A DNA stretch of 64,000 nucleotides from NCBI RefSeq assembly GCF_900143645.1, contig NZ_FRFD01000003.1, positions 310,001-374,000 of the forward strand. The letters are read 5' to 3'. Positions within the stretch are counted from its first letter, which is position 1, and the number at the start of each line of letters is the position of its first letter. Positions 8,557-17,489 of this stretch are shown here, in pieces. Source of the DNA: Anaerocolumna xylanovorans DSM 12503. Its GTDB lineage: Bacteria; Bacillota; Clostridia; Lachnospirales; Lachnospiraceae. Position numbers and translations under genes: made by a program. The notes beneath the pieces are model-generated. The model was not told the DNA's origin, searched no databases, and saw only the letters and a list, made by a program, of their open reading frames with translations.

Positions 8557-8744
8557 CGGACGCTGAAGTCTTTACCCGGCTTCTTTACTATGGAACAGTT
8601 CAGATGGGTATGGATGCAGAGGAATTCTGGCTCATGCCCATCGGACTGTTCTTTGATTTATGGACCTGCCACAAGCAATGGCACGGAATTGAAAAGCCGA
8701 AGAAAACCCGGACAATTGATGATATTATCCCGCCGGGTATATAG
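8541..8744 (+). CDS. Tail assembly chaperone extension (gpT-like), made by -1 frameshift
   Basis: Reading on from the slippery site in the -1 frame gives 67 open codons to TAG 8742-8744, so the fused gpGT-like product would be 191 residues (8170-8744). The extension contains 'EVFTRLLYYGTVQMGMDAEE' and 'WLMPIGLFFDLW', text typical of the second chaperone of clostridial siphophages. It has no convincing start codon and ribosome site of its own near the beginning, consistent with synthesis only as a fusion. The tape measure gene starts 14 bases after its stop. Confidence 0.85.
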   Translation, partial: RGSRVTDAEVFTRLLYYGTVQMGMDAEEFWLMPIGLFFDLWTCHKQWHGIEKPKKTRTIDDIIPPGI

Positions 8745-8758
8745 GAGGAGGTGAAGAT

Positions 8759-11179
8759 ATGGCGGACAATTTTGGCTTAAAAATAGGCGTTGAGGGTGAG
8801 CGTGAATTTAAGAACGCTCTTTCTGAAATCAATCAGTCATTTAAGGTGCTCGGCAGCGAAATGACCCTTGTAACCAGCCAGTTTGATAAAAATGATAAAT
8901 CCATACAATCGGTTACCGCTCGGAATGCGGTTCTGAATAAAGAAATTGACGCACAGAAAGATAAGATTGCTACTCTTAAAGCTGCTCTTGATAATGCCTC
9001 CACCTCTTTTGGCGAAAATGACCGCCGTACGCAGAATTGGCAGATTCAGCTGAACAAGGCACAAGCGGAACTCAATGGTATGGAACGTGAACTTGAGCAG
9101 TCCACAATCGAAGCTGATAATCTCGGTGCAGAATTAGAGGATTCGGGTAAAAGTGCAGAAGATGCTGGTGGCAGGTTTGATAAGCTCGGTGGTGTACTCA
9201 AGGGAATCGGTGTAGCAATGGGTGCTGTTGCCGTTGCCGCAGGAGCCGCTGCTATTAAGTTAGGCAAAGAAGTAGTCACGCAATTTGGAGAGTTGGAGCA
9301 AAACTTGGGCGGATCAGAGGCGGTTTTCGGCGCATACGCTGCGTCTATTCAGAAAACCGGTGAAGAAGCCTATAAAAATCTGGGTATCTCTCAAAGCGAG
9401 TATCTTGCTACTGCCAATAAAATGGGTGCGTTGTTCCAAGGTTCTGGTATACAGCAACAGAAAAGCCTTGAACTTACCGAAAAAGCTATGCAACGTGCCG
9501 CAGACATGGCATCCGTTATGGGAATAGATATGTCTACTGCGATGGAGGCTGTCACAGGTGCTGCAAAGGGCAACTTTACCATGATGGATAACCTCGGTGT
9601 TGCTATGAACGCTACAAACATCCAAGCCTACGCTCTCGCAAAGGGTCTGGACTTTACTTGGAATACCGCAACACAAGCGGAAAAAGCCGAAGTTGCAATG
9701 CAGATGTTTTTTGAGAACACCGAGCAGTATGCGGGCAACTTTGCGAAAGAATCAACTCAGACCATTTCTGGTTCGATTGGATTGTTACAAGCTGCGGTTG
9801 GCTCTTTTACAGCAGGACTTGGCAATGCCAATGCGGATATGACAAATCTGACTGAGAATCTTGTTGATGCTTTCGAGGCAGTTGTCACTAATATCGTACC
9901 GGTTTTAGAGAATATAGTAGCAGCATTACCGACAGCGACGGGCGCAATTTTAGCAGCGGTGGCAGACTTGCTCCCAATGCTTCTTGAATTAGTGACAAAT
10001 ATATTCAAGCAGGTACTGGAGGCTATTTTGAACCTTTTACCTGAACTTATCCCAGCGGCGGTTAGTGCTCTAATGACAATTGTCGGAACGCTGATTGATA
10101 ATCTTCCATTGCTCATAAATGCAGCAATCGAACTGGTCACCGCGCTTGTGGATGGTATTGGCATAGCTTTACCTAAGCTCATACCCGCAGCAGTTTCGGC
10201 TGTCACGAAGATTGTTCAAGGTTTGATTGAGAACCTGCCAATGCTGCTTGATGCGGCTTTGCAGTTGATTATAGGATTAGCGCAGGGATTGGTGGACGCG
10301 ATACCTCAGCTTGTTTCTGCCTTGCCTGTCATCATCGAAGCACTGGTGGATTTTCTAATAGAATCCATTCCAGAGATTATCGATGCGGGTATTCAATTGC
10401 TCACTTCACTGGTGACAGCATTGCCTACCATCATTACGGCAGTTGTGGAAGCAATCCCGCAAATCATAGACAGTATTATTAATGCAGTCATTGGGTCGAT
10501 TCCCCTGATTATTGATGCAGGCATCCGGCTTTTGATATCGCTAATTCAGGCACTTCCTCAGATTATTAATACTGTTGTAGCCGCGATTCCAAAGATCATA
10601 ACCTCACTGGTAAATGCTATTGTAGGTAATATCGATAAGATCATCCTGGCCGGTGTTCAGCTTTTTGTGGCATTGATTGCAAACCTGCCAAGGATAATTG
10701 TGGAGGTTGTTAAGGCAGTTCCGCAGATCATCTCAGGACTCGTCAGGGCCTTTACCGGTTATATAAGCTCAATGGCCCAAGTGGGTGGCAATCTGATTAA
10801 GGGATTGTGGAATGGTATTTCGGACGCGGGTGCATGGCTGTGGAGTAAGATCTCAGGATTTTTCGGTAATGTGGTATCGAAGATCAAGAACTTTTTTGGT
10901 ATCAACTCTCCCTCAACCCTGTTTGCTGGAATTGGTCGCAATATGGGCGAAGGCATCGGTGTGGGCTTCGAGGATGCAATGACAGCAGTTTCAAGGGATA
11001 TGCAAAATGCGGTACCTACAAACTTTGATTTGAATTACAGAGGATTATCCGGGCAAGGCAGCACCAATGGAACAAGCATTACACAAAATCTCTCGGTGGT
11101 GACACCAAGGGCTCTATCTGAAAAAGAACTGGCACGGGAGTTCAAAAACCTCTCCCGTAAGCTGGCACTTGAATTATAA
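8759..11179 (+). CDS. Tail tape measure protein
   Basis: 806 residues; start has GGAGGAGG upstream. It spans the tail lumen and sets tail length. The N-terminal ~135 residues are charged coiled coil; near 145-165 there is a small apolar stretch rich in Ala/Gly/Val; the segment of roughly residues 370-670 is made of repeated amphipathic helices with recurring 'LPTIITAV' / 'IPQIIDSIINAV' type units of about 30-40 residues; the C-terminus has 'NFFGINSPSTLFAGIGRNMG', the conserved end of this family. Rather short for a tape measure, suggesting a fairly short tail. Confidence 0.95.
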   Translation: MADNFGLKIGVEGEREFKNALSEINQSFKVLGSEMTLVTSQFDKNDKSIQSVTARNAVLNKEIDAQKDKIATLKAALDNASTSFGENDRRTQNWQIQLNKAQAELNGMERELEQSTIEADNLGAELEDSGKSAEDAGGRFDKLGGVLKGIGVAMGAVAVAAGAAAIKLGKEVVTQFGELEQNLGGSEAVFGAYAASIQKTGEEAYKNLGISQSEYLATANKMGALFQGSGIQQQKSLELTEKAMQRAADMASVMGIDMSTAMEAVTGAAKGNFTMMDNLGVAMNATNIQAYALAKGLDFTWNTATQAEKAEVAMQMFFENTEQYAGNFAKESTQTISGSIGLLQAAVGSFTAGLGNANADMTNLTENLVDAFEAVVTNIVPVLENIVAALPTATGAILAAVADLLPMLLELVTNIFKQVLEAILNLLPELIPAAVSALMTIVGTLIDNLPLLINAAIELVTALVDGIGIALPKLIPAAVSAVTKIVQGLIENLPMLLDAALQLIIGLAQGLVDAIPQLVSALPVIIEALVDFLIESIPEIIDAGIQLLTSLVTALPTIITAVVEAIPQIIDSIINAVIGSIPLIIDAGIRLLISLIQALPQIINTVVAAIPKIITSLVNAIVGNIDKIILAGVQLFVALIANLPRIIVEVVKAVPQIISGLVRAFTGYISSMAQVGGNLIKGLWNGISDAGAWLWSKISGFFGNVVSKIKNFFGINSPSTLFAGIGRNMGEGIGVGFEDAMTAVSRDMQNAVPTNFDLNYRGLSGQGSTNGTSITQNLSVVTPRALSEKELAREFKNLSRKLALEL

Positions 11180-11192
11180 AGGAGGTCTGACT

Positions 11193-12044
11193 ATGGAACT
11201 TACTTATATTAATGCCGATGGCAGAAGTATTACACTTAAACAAAGCCGCCCGTATTTCCTTACCAAGATAGACGGCACAGGCAACATACGTCAGACTGTT
11301 AACACCTTCAAGGCACCAGATCAGGACGGTGCTTTTTATATTTCCTCTACACTGGATATGCGAAACATCATACTGGAGGGTACGATCGTAGCAGATACAC
11401 CTGACGAGGCTTTTTCGCGACGACAGCGCTTCTTTCAGATATTTAGCCCTAAGCTGAATGGAACACTCATTTATCGTGAACGGCAAATTGCCTGTGTTGT
11501 AGAGGAAGCGGGCTTTACCGTTTCCACAAGGCAGCGAATACCCAACTTTTTTGTCAGTCTCCTCTGCCCGTCTCCCTTCTTTGAGATGCTTAATGAAGTG
11601 CGTGAGGAACTGGCATCTTGGATACCTTTATTAGAGTTTGAACTGGAAATACCTGAAAGTGGCATGGAGTTTGGAATGCGTCAGCTAAGCCAGATCATCA
11701 CGGTGGACAACATCGGTGATGTTTCTTGTGGATGCGAGATAGTATTCCAGGCGCTGGGAACGGTAATAAATCCAGAACTATTAAATATTGATACCGGGGA
11801 ATACATTCGCCTTCTCACTACAATGAATGCTGGTGATGAACTTCGTGTATATACCCATTTCGCTGGTAAGCGTGTGGTCAGTGTCAACGGTTCTGTGGTA
11901 ACGAATGCTTTCTCCTTGTTGGACACCGATTCGGTATTTTTCCAGCTTGCTGCAGGCATTAACACTTTGCGCTACGATGCTTCAGTCAATATGGAACTGC
12001 TGGAAGTTAGCATTTACTATCGTCCGCAGTTTCTGGGGGTGTGA
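11193..12044 (+). CDS. Distal tail protein (Dit family)
   Basis: 283 residues from ATG 11193 with AAAGGAGG just before; an earlier in-frame TTG overlaps the tape measure end and is rejected. The text 'LTYINADGRSITLKQSRPYF' and 'RQRFFQIFSPKLNGTLIYRE' is typical of the siphovirus tail component family that forms the hexameric hub between tail tube and adhesion proteins. Its N-terminal half is the ring domain, the C-terminal half (from about 145) a beta-sandwich. It overlaps no gene upstream; its TGA lies 3 bases before the next ATG. Confidence 0.9.
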   Translation: MELTYINADGRSITLKQSRPYFLTKIDGTGNIRQTVNTFKAPDQDGAFYISSTLDMRNIILEGTIVADTPDEAFSRRQRFFQIFSPKLNGTLIYRERQIACVVEEAGFTVSTRQRIPNFFVSLLCPSPFFEMLNEVREELASWIPLLEFELEIPESGMEFGMRQLSQIITVDNIGDVSCGCEIVFQALGTVINPELLNIDTGEYIRLLTTMNAGDELRVYTHFAGKRVVSVNGSVVTNAFSLLDTDSVFFQLAAGINTLRYDASVNMELLEVSIYYRPQFLGV

Positions 12045-12046
12045 AT

Positions 12047-13963
12047 ATGCAACTATATATCTACAATCCAAACCGGGAGCTTACGGGTATTGTGGAGTCT
12101 TTTGAGTACCTGCGTTGGACACGGCGTTACTCCCAATGTGGTTCATTTGAGCTAAAAGCCATTGCAACACGGGAGAACACTGCACTCTTAAAAGAAGGGA
12201 ACATCATTTGGAAGAACGATGATGAGGAAGCCGGAATCATTGAGCATCTGGAACTGTCTCAATCCGAGCATGAAATTATCTCGGCGAGTGGTCGCTTTGC
12301 TACCTCCTTCCTCGCCCGTCGTATTTTGTGGCAAACCGAGATACTTTCCGGAGATCTTTCTGTCTGTGTTGGGCAGCTGATAAATAATAACCTCATTAAC
12401 CCTACTGACACAGCGCGTCAGATTACCGGAATATCCTTCTCGTCGCCTAACTTGGGCATTCCTGTTAGTACCCAGATATCATATCGGAATTTGATGGATT
12501 CCGTAACGGAACTTTGCGCCTCTTCGGATATTGGCATTAAGACCGTGTTTACTCCAGCTACAGGTATTTTTACAGTGACGCTGTATAACGGTGCCAACTC
12601 CCAGGCGGTATTCTCAAAGGAGTACGAGAATCTGACTGAACAGATTTATACAGAGAGTGTAGCGGATTACGCCAATACCGCACTCATCGGTGGCGAGGGT
12701 GAAGGCGCAGACCGTACATTTGTAGCCATCACAAGCGGTTCTGGGGAGACGCGTCGCGAAATCTTCGTGGATGCCAAAGACTTACGGGCTGAGGACTTTG
12801 GAACAGATTACGTCAATACTCTGACTTTTCGAGGTCAGAGTAAGCTGAATGAACAGGCCATACGATATACGTTTGACACATCGGTCAATCCGCATGGCAA
12901 CTTAACCTACAAGATAGACTTCGACCTTGGGCAGACCGTCAAAGTAATCTCCAAGGCATGGGACGTATCCATGAGTACGCGAATCACCGAGATCGAAGAA
13001 ACCTATGACGCGGATGGGCAGAGCATCAGCGTAGTGTTTGGAAAGGCTGAGCTAACTATAGCGCAGAAAGTCCGTTCCGACATGAGCGAGGTTAAAACAG
13101 CACTATTGGCCCCTACCGGCATATCCGAAGTTGCCGAGGCCTTAAGCGTCGTGGAAGGAACACTGGGTGACTTGACGCAGGTGGACCCGAAAATTCAGGG
13201 TGATGACGTCGCGGATACCTTCAACAATCTGTTTGGAAAACTTCCTGCACTCGAAATTTTTGTAGGTGCAGGTACCATATCGGTCGGTCAGTATGCCTTG
13301 TACAACATGGTACCAGGAGATACTTTATACTTCACCTCGTACAGTGGTAACAAGTTCAGTGACCAACCAAGTGAAAACGGACATGTCTTTTTAACAAAGC
13401 ATAATGGGGATAATACGGGCTATGGCTATCAGCGAGCAATGGGTTTCTTTATCAGTAGGGACACTATGACGTTTTATGTAATTTCTGTTTTCGTATTCAA
13501 TAACCTATCTGGGCAGGCGAACTGGCTCAACATTAATAACGAACCAATAACCACGACTAGGCTTGCAAACGGCGCAGTCACCGGCGTAAAAATCGCAGAT
13601 CGTACAATTACAGCTTCAAAAATTTCATCTACGTTTACTGACTACTCTACGACAGAACAAAACACAGGGCGTTTATGGATAGATGGTAAGACGATTTATC
13701 GCAAGCAAGTGAATCTTGGGTCACTTACAAATACGACACCGAAAAGCGTAGCTCACGGCATATCAAACCTCAGCACTGTTGTCAGTTTAACTGGCTTTGC
13801 AACAAATGGGACAGTATTCTTGCCGCTGCCACTTGCTCGTTACAACAACTTCGCCTCGCAAATCGGGCTTTATATTGATACAACCAATGTCGTTGTCGAA
13901 CCTGGTAATGACCGGACAACATATACAGGTTATGTGGTTATAGAGTATACGAAAACTGTTTAA
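12047..13963 (+). CDS. Siphovirus Gp37-like tail protein with C-terminal receptor-binding-type domain
   Basis: 638 residues; ATG 12047 is preferred over the GTG at 12041 because of the spacing from GGGGGTG. Residues 1 to about 345 match the Gp37-like tail hub family ('MQLYIYNPNRELTGIVESFE', 'RRYSQCGSFELKA', 'KTVFTPATGIFTV'), the platform that carries adhesion proteins. The rest is an add-on: a linker, a beta-rich middle domain and a last ~110 residues from 'TGRLWIDGKTIYRKQV' to 'YTGYVVIEYTK' resembling C-terminal domains of phage receptor-binding proteins. The variable end suggests host recognition; that is inference. Confidence 0.85.
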   Translation: MQLYIYNPNRELTGIVESFEYLRWTRRYSQCGSFELKAIATRENTALLKEGNIIWKNDDEEAGIIEHLELSQSEHEIISASGRFATSFLARRILWQTEILSGDLSVCVGQLINNNLINPTDTARQITGISFSSPNLGIPVSTQISYRNLMDSVTELCASSDIGIKTVFTPATGIFTVTLYNGANSQAVFSKEYENLTEQIYTESVADYANTALIGGEGEGADRTFVAITSGSGETRREIFVDAKDLRAEDFGTDYVNTLTFRGQSKLNEQAIRYTFDTSVNPHGNLTYKIDFDLGQTVKVISKAWDVSMSTRITEIEETYDADGQSISVVFGKAELTIAQKVRSDMSEVKTALLAPTGISEVAEALSVVEGTLGDLTQVDPKIQGDDVADTFNNLFGKLPALEIFVGAGTISVGQYALYNMVPGDTLYFTSYSGNKFSDQPSENGHVFLTKHNGDNTGYGYQRAMGFFISRDTMTFYVISVFVFNNLSGQANWLNINNEPITTTRLANGAVTGVKIADRTITASKISSTFTDYSTTEQNTGRLWIDGKTIYRKQVNLGSLTNTTPKSVAHGISNLSTVVSLTGFATNGTVFLPLPLARYNNFASQIGLYIDTTNVVVEPGNDRTTYTGYVVIEYTKTV

Positions 13964-13981
13964 TAAGGAGGAAAATAGTGT

Positions 13982-14485
13982 ATGGAGAAAAGCGGATTTT
14001 TTAACTCATCGGACGGAGACAGAGTCTATGATGCTGCGGATTTTGCGTCATATTTCGGAAGCCTCGTCTCCAATGGTGTTTTTTATATGTTAGCAACAAA
14101 CCTACAGGTGTCGCCAGCAATTGGCTTAGCTGTGAATGTGGCAGCAGGAAGTGCATGGATTAACGGATACCGTTATGAGAATACGGATGTCTTAAATATG
14201 CCACTGACAACTGCAGACGGAAGCAATCCCCGCATTGACCGAATTGTGATCCGTTTAAGTCAGATCAGCCGAAGCATTCAGCTTGCTGTTGTTGCTGGTA
14301 CTCCCGCTGCAACACCAGTGGCACCTGCTCTAACAAGAACCAGCGACATCTATGAACTTGGTATTGCAGATGTGCTTGTACCTACAGCCGCTACATCAAT
14401 AGTCGCAAATAACATTACTGACACCCGTTTGAATACCGACCTTTGTGGGTTGGTAAATTCGCTGGTTTCGGCGGTATATGAGTGA
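13982..14485 (+). CDS. Baseplate / tail fibre-associated protein
   Basis: 167 residues, starting about ten bases after AAGGAGG. 'KSGFFNSSDGDRVYDAADFA' with 'INGYRYENTDVLNMPL' and 'NPRIDRIVIRL' recurs at the start of structural proteins from clostridial and Bacillus siphophages and is followed by a beta-rich region. It probably forms part of the baseplate or the stem of a fibre. No catalytic motif visible. The name is by position and resemblance only. Confidence 0.65.
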   Translation: MEKSGFFNSSDGDRVYDAADFASYFGSLVSNGVFYMLATNLQVSPAIGLAVNVAAGSAWINGYRYENTDVLNMPLTTADGSNPRIDRIVIRLSQISRSIQLAVVAGTPAATPVAPALTRTSDIYELGIADVLVPTAATSIVANNITDTRLNTDLCGLVNSLVSAVYE

Positions 14486-14496
14486 GGTGAATTTCT

Positions 14497-16968
14497 ATGG
14501 CAACTTATCAGGCAACTAATGCGTGTACATGGCGTAATGGTAGCTGGATCGCAGGTGTAACGGATTATGTTCGGCAAGGGGTTTATCCTGATGCTAACAA
14601 TTATGAGAACGTAGGAGCTATGCTGTTTGACCTTGCCAGCATCCGGAATACTTACGCAAATTATTATCCCACATCGGCCAGCATTCACCTTGTCAGGATA
14701 GCTGCGGGTGACTGGGGTTCAGCCAGAACCATGACGTTATATGCTGGAAATGCTTCTGGCATGCCAGCACCCAGTTCCAGCACCAGTGTGTCCGGGAGCA
14801 GGCCTACAAAGGTTACCTCTGCGTATAACTACACCGTTTCCGCCGGACAAGGCGCAAAAGATATCGCCATTTCTACCGCGCTCATAGATTCCATCGGTAG
14901 TGGTGCTAGCAATTGCCTATTCATGGATGCAGGCTCCAGCACCTTAAATTACATGGGCTTTGGCGCAAGGGACAATTTAAGTCAGATTGTACTGACTATT
15001 AACTGGGCAAGCCGTACAACCGCTTGCAGTGCTCCGACTTCCTGCTCGTTAAATGCAACCCTCTCGGAAAGTGACGTTACTCTGTCATGGAGTGGTGCAT
15101 CGGGCGGTATAAATAACTCAATATCCTCCTATGAGATACAATACAGCGATTCCTCTGACAATATCACATGGGGAGCATGGACAGCACTGACCACGGTGAT
15201 CACAACTGCCACTAGCGGCAGCGTTTCTGTTGCACCACCTACGACGCGAGGTAATTATCGTAGATTTCAGGTACGGACACGTGGTACTGCAGGAGCAAGC
15301 TATTACTCGGGCTGGAAGGTTTCGACGAATTCTGTCCGCAGAAACACAGTACCAAGCTCTGCCACCACTGCAGTTGCGTCTCCCTCAAACTATAGCGATG
15401 AAACCATTACGCTGACATGGAGCGGAGCTTCCGGTGGAACAAGTGCCATCAAGGGATACCAGATTGCCAGCAGAACATCCACGGATAATAGTACATGGAG
15501 TTCATGGAACGTTCTTACCACTCTGACACTCTCGGCAAGCGGTGGTAGCTACAACCCAAATGTATCAAGAATTCCAGGAACCTATACTCAATTCGGTATT
15601 TGGACGATAGATACTCTTGATGTTTACTCTTCAGAGATGATCAGTAACAGCATCTACTGCAATATTACTGCCTGCGTAGCACCGACCGCTTGCTCAGTAA
15701 GCGCAACGTTGGCTGAAGGAAACGTAACCCTTTCATGGAGCGGAGCATCCGGTGGTGCTGGAAATGCCATCACATCCTATGAGATACAGTTTAGTGATTC
15801 GACAGATAACAGCACATGGGGAGCCTGGGCAGCACTGGCTACGGTGTTCACTTCAGCAACAAGCGGTAGTGTAATTGTTAGTCCACCGACTACACGCGGA
15901 AATTACCGCCAATTTAGGGTAAGAACACGTGGTGCAGCCGGCGAGAGTTTCTACTCAGACTGGACTGTTTCCAGCAACACTGTCCGTAGAAATACACTGC
16001 CTACGCCACCGACTTCCTTTACCGCCGCTCCAGCCATTTACGAATCCAGCACCGTAACCCTTACATGGAGCGGAACAATACCTGGAACCAGCTCAATCAA
16101 GCAGTATGTCATTCAGCGTTCAACTTCAATGGACGAGATTAACTGGTCGGCATATGAGGCTCTGACAATCGTCGTTTCAAGTGCAACCTCTGGGACATAT
16201 ATAGCAAACGCTTCTCAGGTAGCTGGAATGTATACCCGCTATCGTATCAGCGTAACCGATACATTGGATGCAGTTTCTGCCTATGTAGTAAGCGGTACAG
16301 TAAAGAAAAATAGTCCGCCGACTGCACCACTAATCGTCTGCCCGGTATCTGGCAGTTCAAGTTACAAGGCTACACCGCGTTTCATGATTACAACGGGTAT
16401 TGAGCCGGATGGTCAAAAGCAGATTGTAGAAGTGAAAATCGACACGGGCATTTGGATTAACAGCGTAGATAATCCTGAGATGTTTTCCGTAAGCGGCTAC
16501 CTGGGTAATGGTGTAAAAACGGTGTATCAATCGGCAGCGCTGGCCGCAGGGAATCATACTGTGACCGTACGCTGCATTGATAGTGATATAGAGTCGTCAA
16601 GTCCGGAGGTTGTACGCACTTTTACTGTATTGCCACCGCCATTTGAGACGATAACTGCGAACGAAACGCACGTAAAGGCAATTCATATCCAGATGCTACG
16701 AACTGCTGTAAACACAGTGCGTAGCTATTACAATCTGTCGCAGGTTACTTGGAGTGAGGAAATTGTTGCTGGTAAAAGCACCATCAAAAACTGGCCTTTC
16801 CACATCACAGAGCTTAGAAAAGCTATCGAGTCGGTTATTACAATAGTGAACAACTTTGATTCCTCGTCAACTTTTGATATCCCGCCCTTAACATGGCTAC
16901 CCATTGGAACTGGGCGACCAAAAGCGGATGTGATGCAACAGATTCAAGACCTAATCTTGGAGCTTTAA
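14497..16968 (+). CDS. Tail fibre protein with four fibronectin III-like repeats
   Basis: 823 residues. The N-terminal ~165 residues ('NACTWRNGSWIAGVTDYVRQ', 'VGAMLFDLASIRNTYANYYP') resemble an adhesive stalk domain. Then come four FN3-like beta domains marked by 'TLSWSGASGG' or 'TLTWSG', at nucleotides 15088, 15418, 15736 and 16066. Domains 1 and 3 are near copies, as are 2 and 4, each pair 648 bases apart, so a two-domain unit was duplicated. A further beta domain and a helical C-terminus (from about residue 715, 'HVKAIHIQMLRTAVNTVRSY') follow. Likely binds cell-surface sugars. Followed by a terminator. Confidence 0.8.
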   Translation: MATYQATNACTWRNGSWIAGVTDYVRQGVYPDANNYENVGAMLFDLASIRNTYANYYPTSASIHLVRIAAGDWGSARTMTLYAGNASGMPAPSSSTSVSGSRPTKVTSAYNYTVSAGQGAKDIAISTALIDSIGSGASNCLFMDAGSSTLNYMGFGARDNLSQIVLTINWASRTTACSAPTSCSLNATLSESDVTLSWSGASGGINNSISSYEIQYSDSSDNITWGAWTALTTVITTATSGSVSVAPPTTRGNYRRFQVRTRGTAGASYYSGWKVSTNSVRRNTVPSSATTAVASPSNYSDETITLTWSGASGGTSAIKGYQIASRTSTDNSTWSSWNVLTTLTLSASGGSYNPNVSRIPGTYTQFGIWTIDTLDVYSSEMISNSIYCNITACVAPTACSVSATLAEGNVTLSWSGASGGAGNAITSYEIQFSDSTDNSTWGAWAALATVFTSATSGSVIVSPPTTRGNYRQFRVRTRGAAGESFYSDWTVSSNTVRRNTLPTPPTSFTAAPAIYESSTVTLTWSGTIPGTSSIKQYVIQRSTSMDEINWSAYEALTIVVSSATSGTYIANASQVAGMYTRYRISVTDTLDAVSAYVVSGTVKKNSPPTAPLIVCPVSGSSSYKATPRFMITTGIEPDGQKQIVEVKIDTGIWINSVDNPEMFSVSGYLGNGVKTVYQSAALAAGNHTVTVRCIDSDIESSSPEVVRTFTVLPPPFETITANETHVKAIHIQMLRTAVNTVRSYYNLSQVTWSEEIVAGKSTIKNWPFHITELRKAIESVITIVNNFDSSSTFDIPPLTWLPIGTGRPKADVMQQIQDLILEL
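15040..16310 (+). repeat. Tandem duplication of an FN3-pair coding unit (648-base period)
   Basis: The motif encoding TWSG recurs at 15088, 15418, 15736 and 16066: spacings 330, 318 and 330, so units one-two and three-four align at exactly 648 bases (216 codons). Within the first and third domains whole phrases recur ('SSYEIQYSDSSDN' against 'TSYEIQFSDSTDN'; 'TTRGNYRRFQVRTRG' against 'TTRGNYRQFRVRTRG'). Confidence 0.85.
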
Positions 16969-16985
16969 ATACAATACAACCAATA

Positions 16986-17014
16986 GCGCTCTCGTAATAT
17001 GCGGGAGCGTTTTT
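16986..17014 (+). terminator. Rho-independent terminator after the tail fibre gene
   Basis: Stem CGCTCTCG / CGGGAGCG (one G-T pair) with a 7-base loop, followed by five T. It separates the structural genes from the lysis genes. Confidence 0.85.
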
Positions 17015-17048
17015 CTATACACAAATTCATGAAAAGGAGGTATTTCAA

Positions 17049-17489
17049 ATGAAAGAGATTTGGAATTGGATACAACTAGCTTTTGTGGCTGTCGGTGCTT
17101 TTCTCGGTTGGTTCCTTGGTGGACTGGACGGGTTCCTTTATGCGCTCATAGCATTTGTCGCCATAGATTATGTGACCGGAGTGCTCTGTGCCATTGTAGA
17201 TAAAAAGCTGTCCAGTGAAATCGGCGCGAAAGGCATCTTCAAAAAGGTTCTTATTTTTACATTGGTGGGTGTAGCGCATATCCTTGATACGCAGATACTG
17301 GGTAGTGCTGGTGACAATGGTGGTGTCCTTCGGACAGCAGTAATTTTCTTCTACTTGAGCAATGAAGGCGTGTCTATTTTAGAGAATGCCGGACATATTG
17401 GGCTACCAATACCTGAAAAACTCAAGGAAGTTCTAAAACAGCTACATGGGCGTGATGATGAGCCCCCTAAGTTAGGTGATGGAATATGA
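17049..17489 (+). CDS. Phage holin (Phage_holin_4 / toxin-secretion type)
   Basis: 146 residues after AAAGGAGG. Three or four hydrophobic segments are visible at about 10-26, 29-48, 66-84 and 96-110; 'FIAIDYVTGVL'-like 'FVAIDYVTGVLCAIVDKKLS' and 'EIGAKGIFKKV' are signatures of the phage_holin_4_1 family, which permeabilises the membrane and lets the endolysin out. The C-terminus is charged. It overlaps the next gene by 4 bases and belongs to the lysis cassette with the amidase two genes on. Confidence 0.95.
   Translation: MKEIWNWIQLAFVAVGAFLGWFLGGLDGFLYALIAFVAIDYVTGVLCAIVDKKLSSEIGAKGIFKKVLIFTLVGVAHILDTQILGSAGDNGGVLRTAVIFFYLSNEGVSILENAGHIGLPIPEKLKEVLKQLHGRDDEPPKLGDGI

Noticed and set aside
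9757..10206. Long antisense frame (149 codons) opposite the tape measure gene
   Set aside because: Low-complexity mirror of the Ala/Ile/Val repeats, no ribosome site; a shadow of the sense gene.
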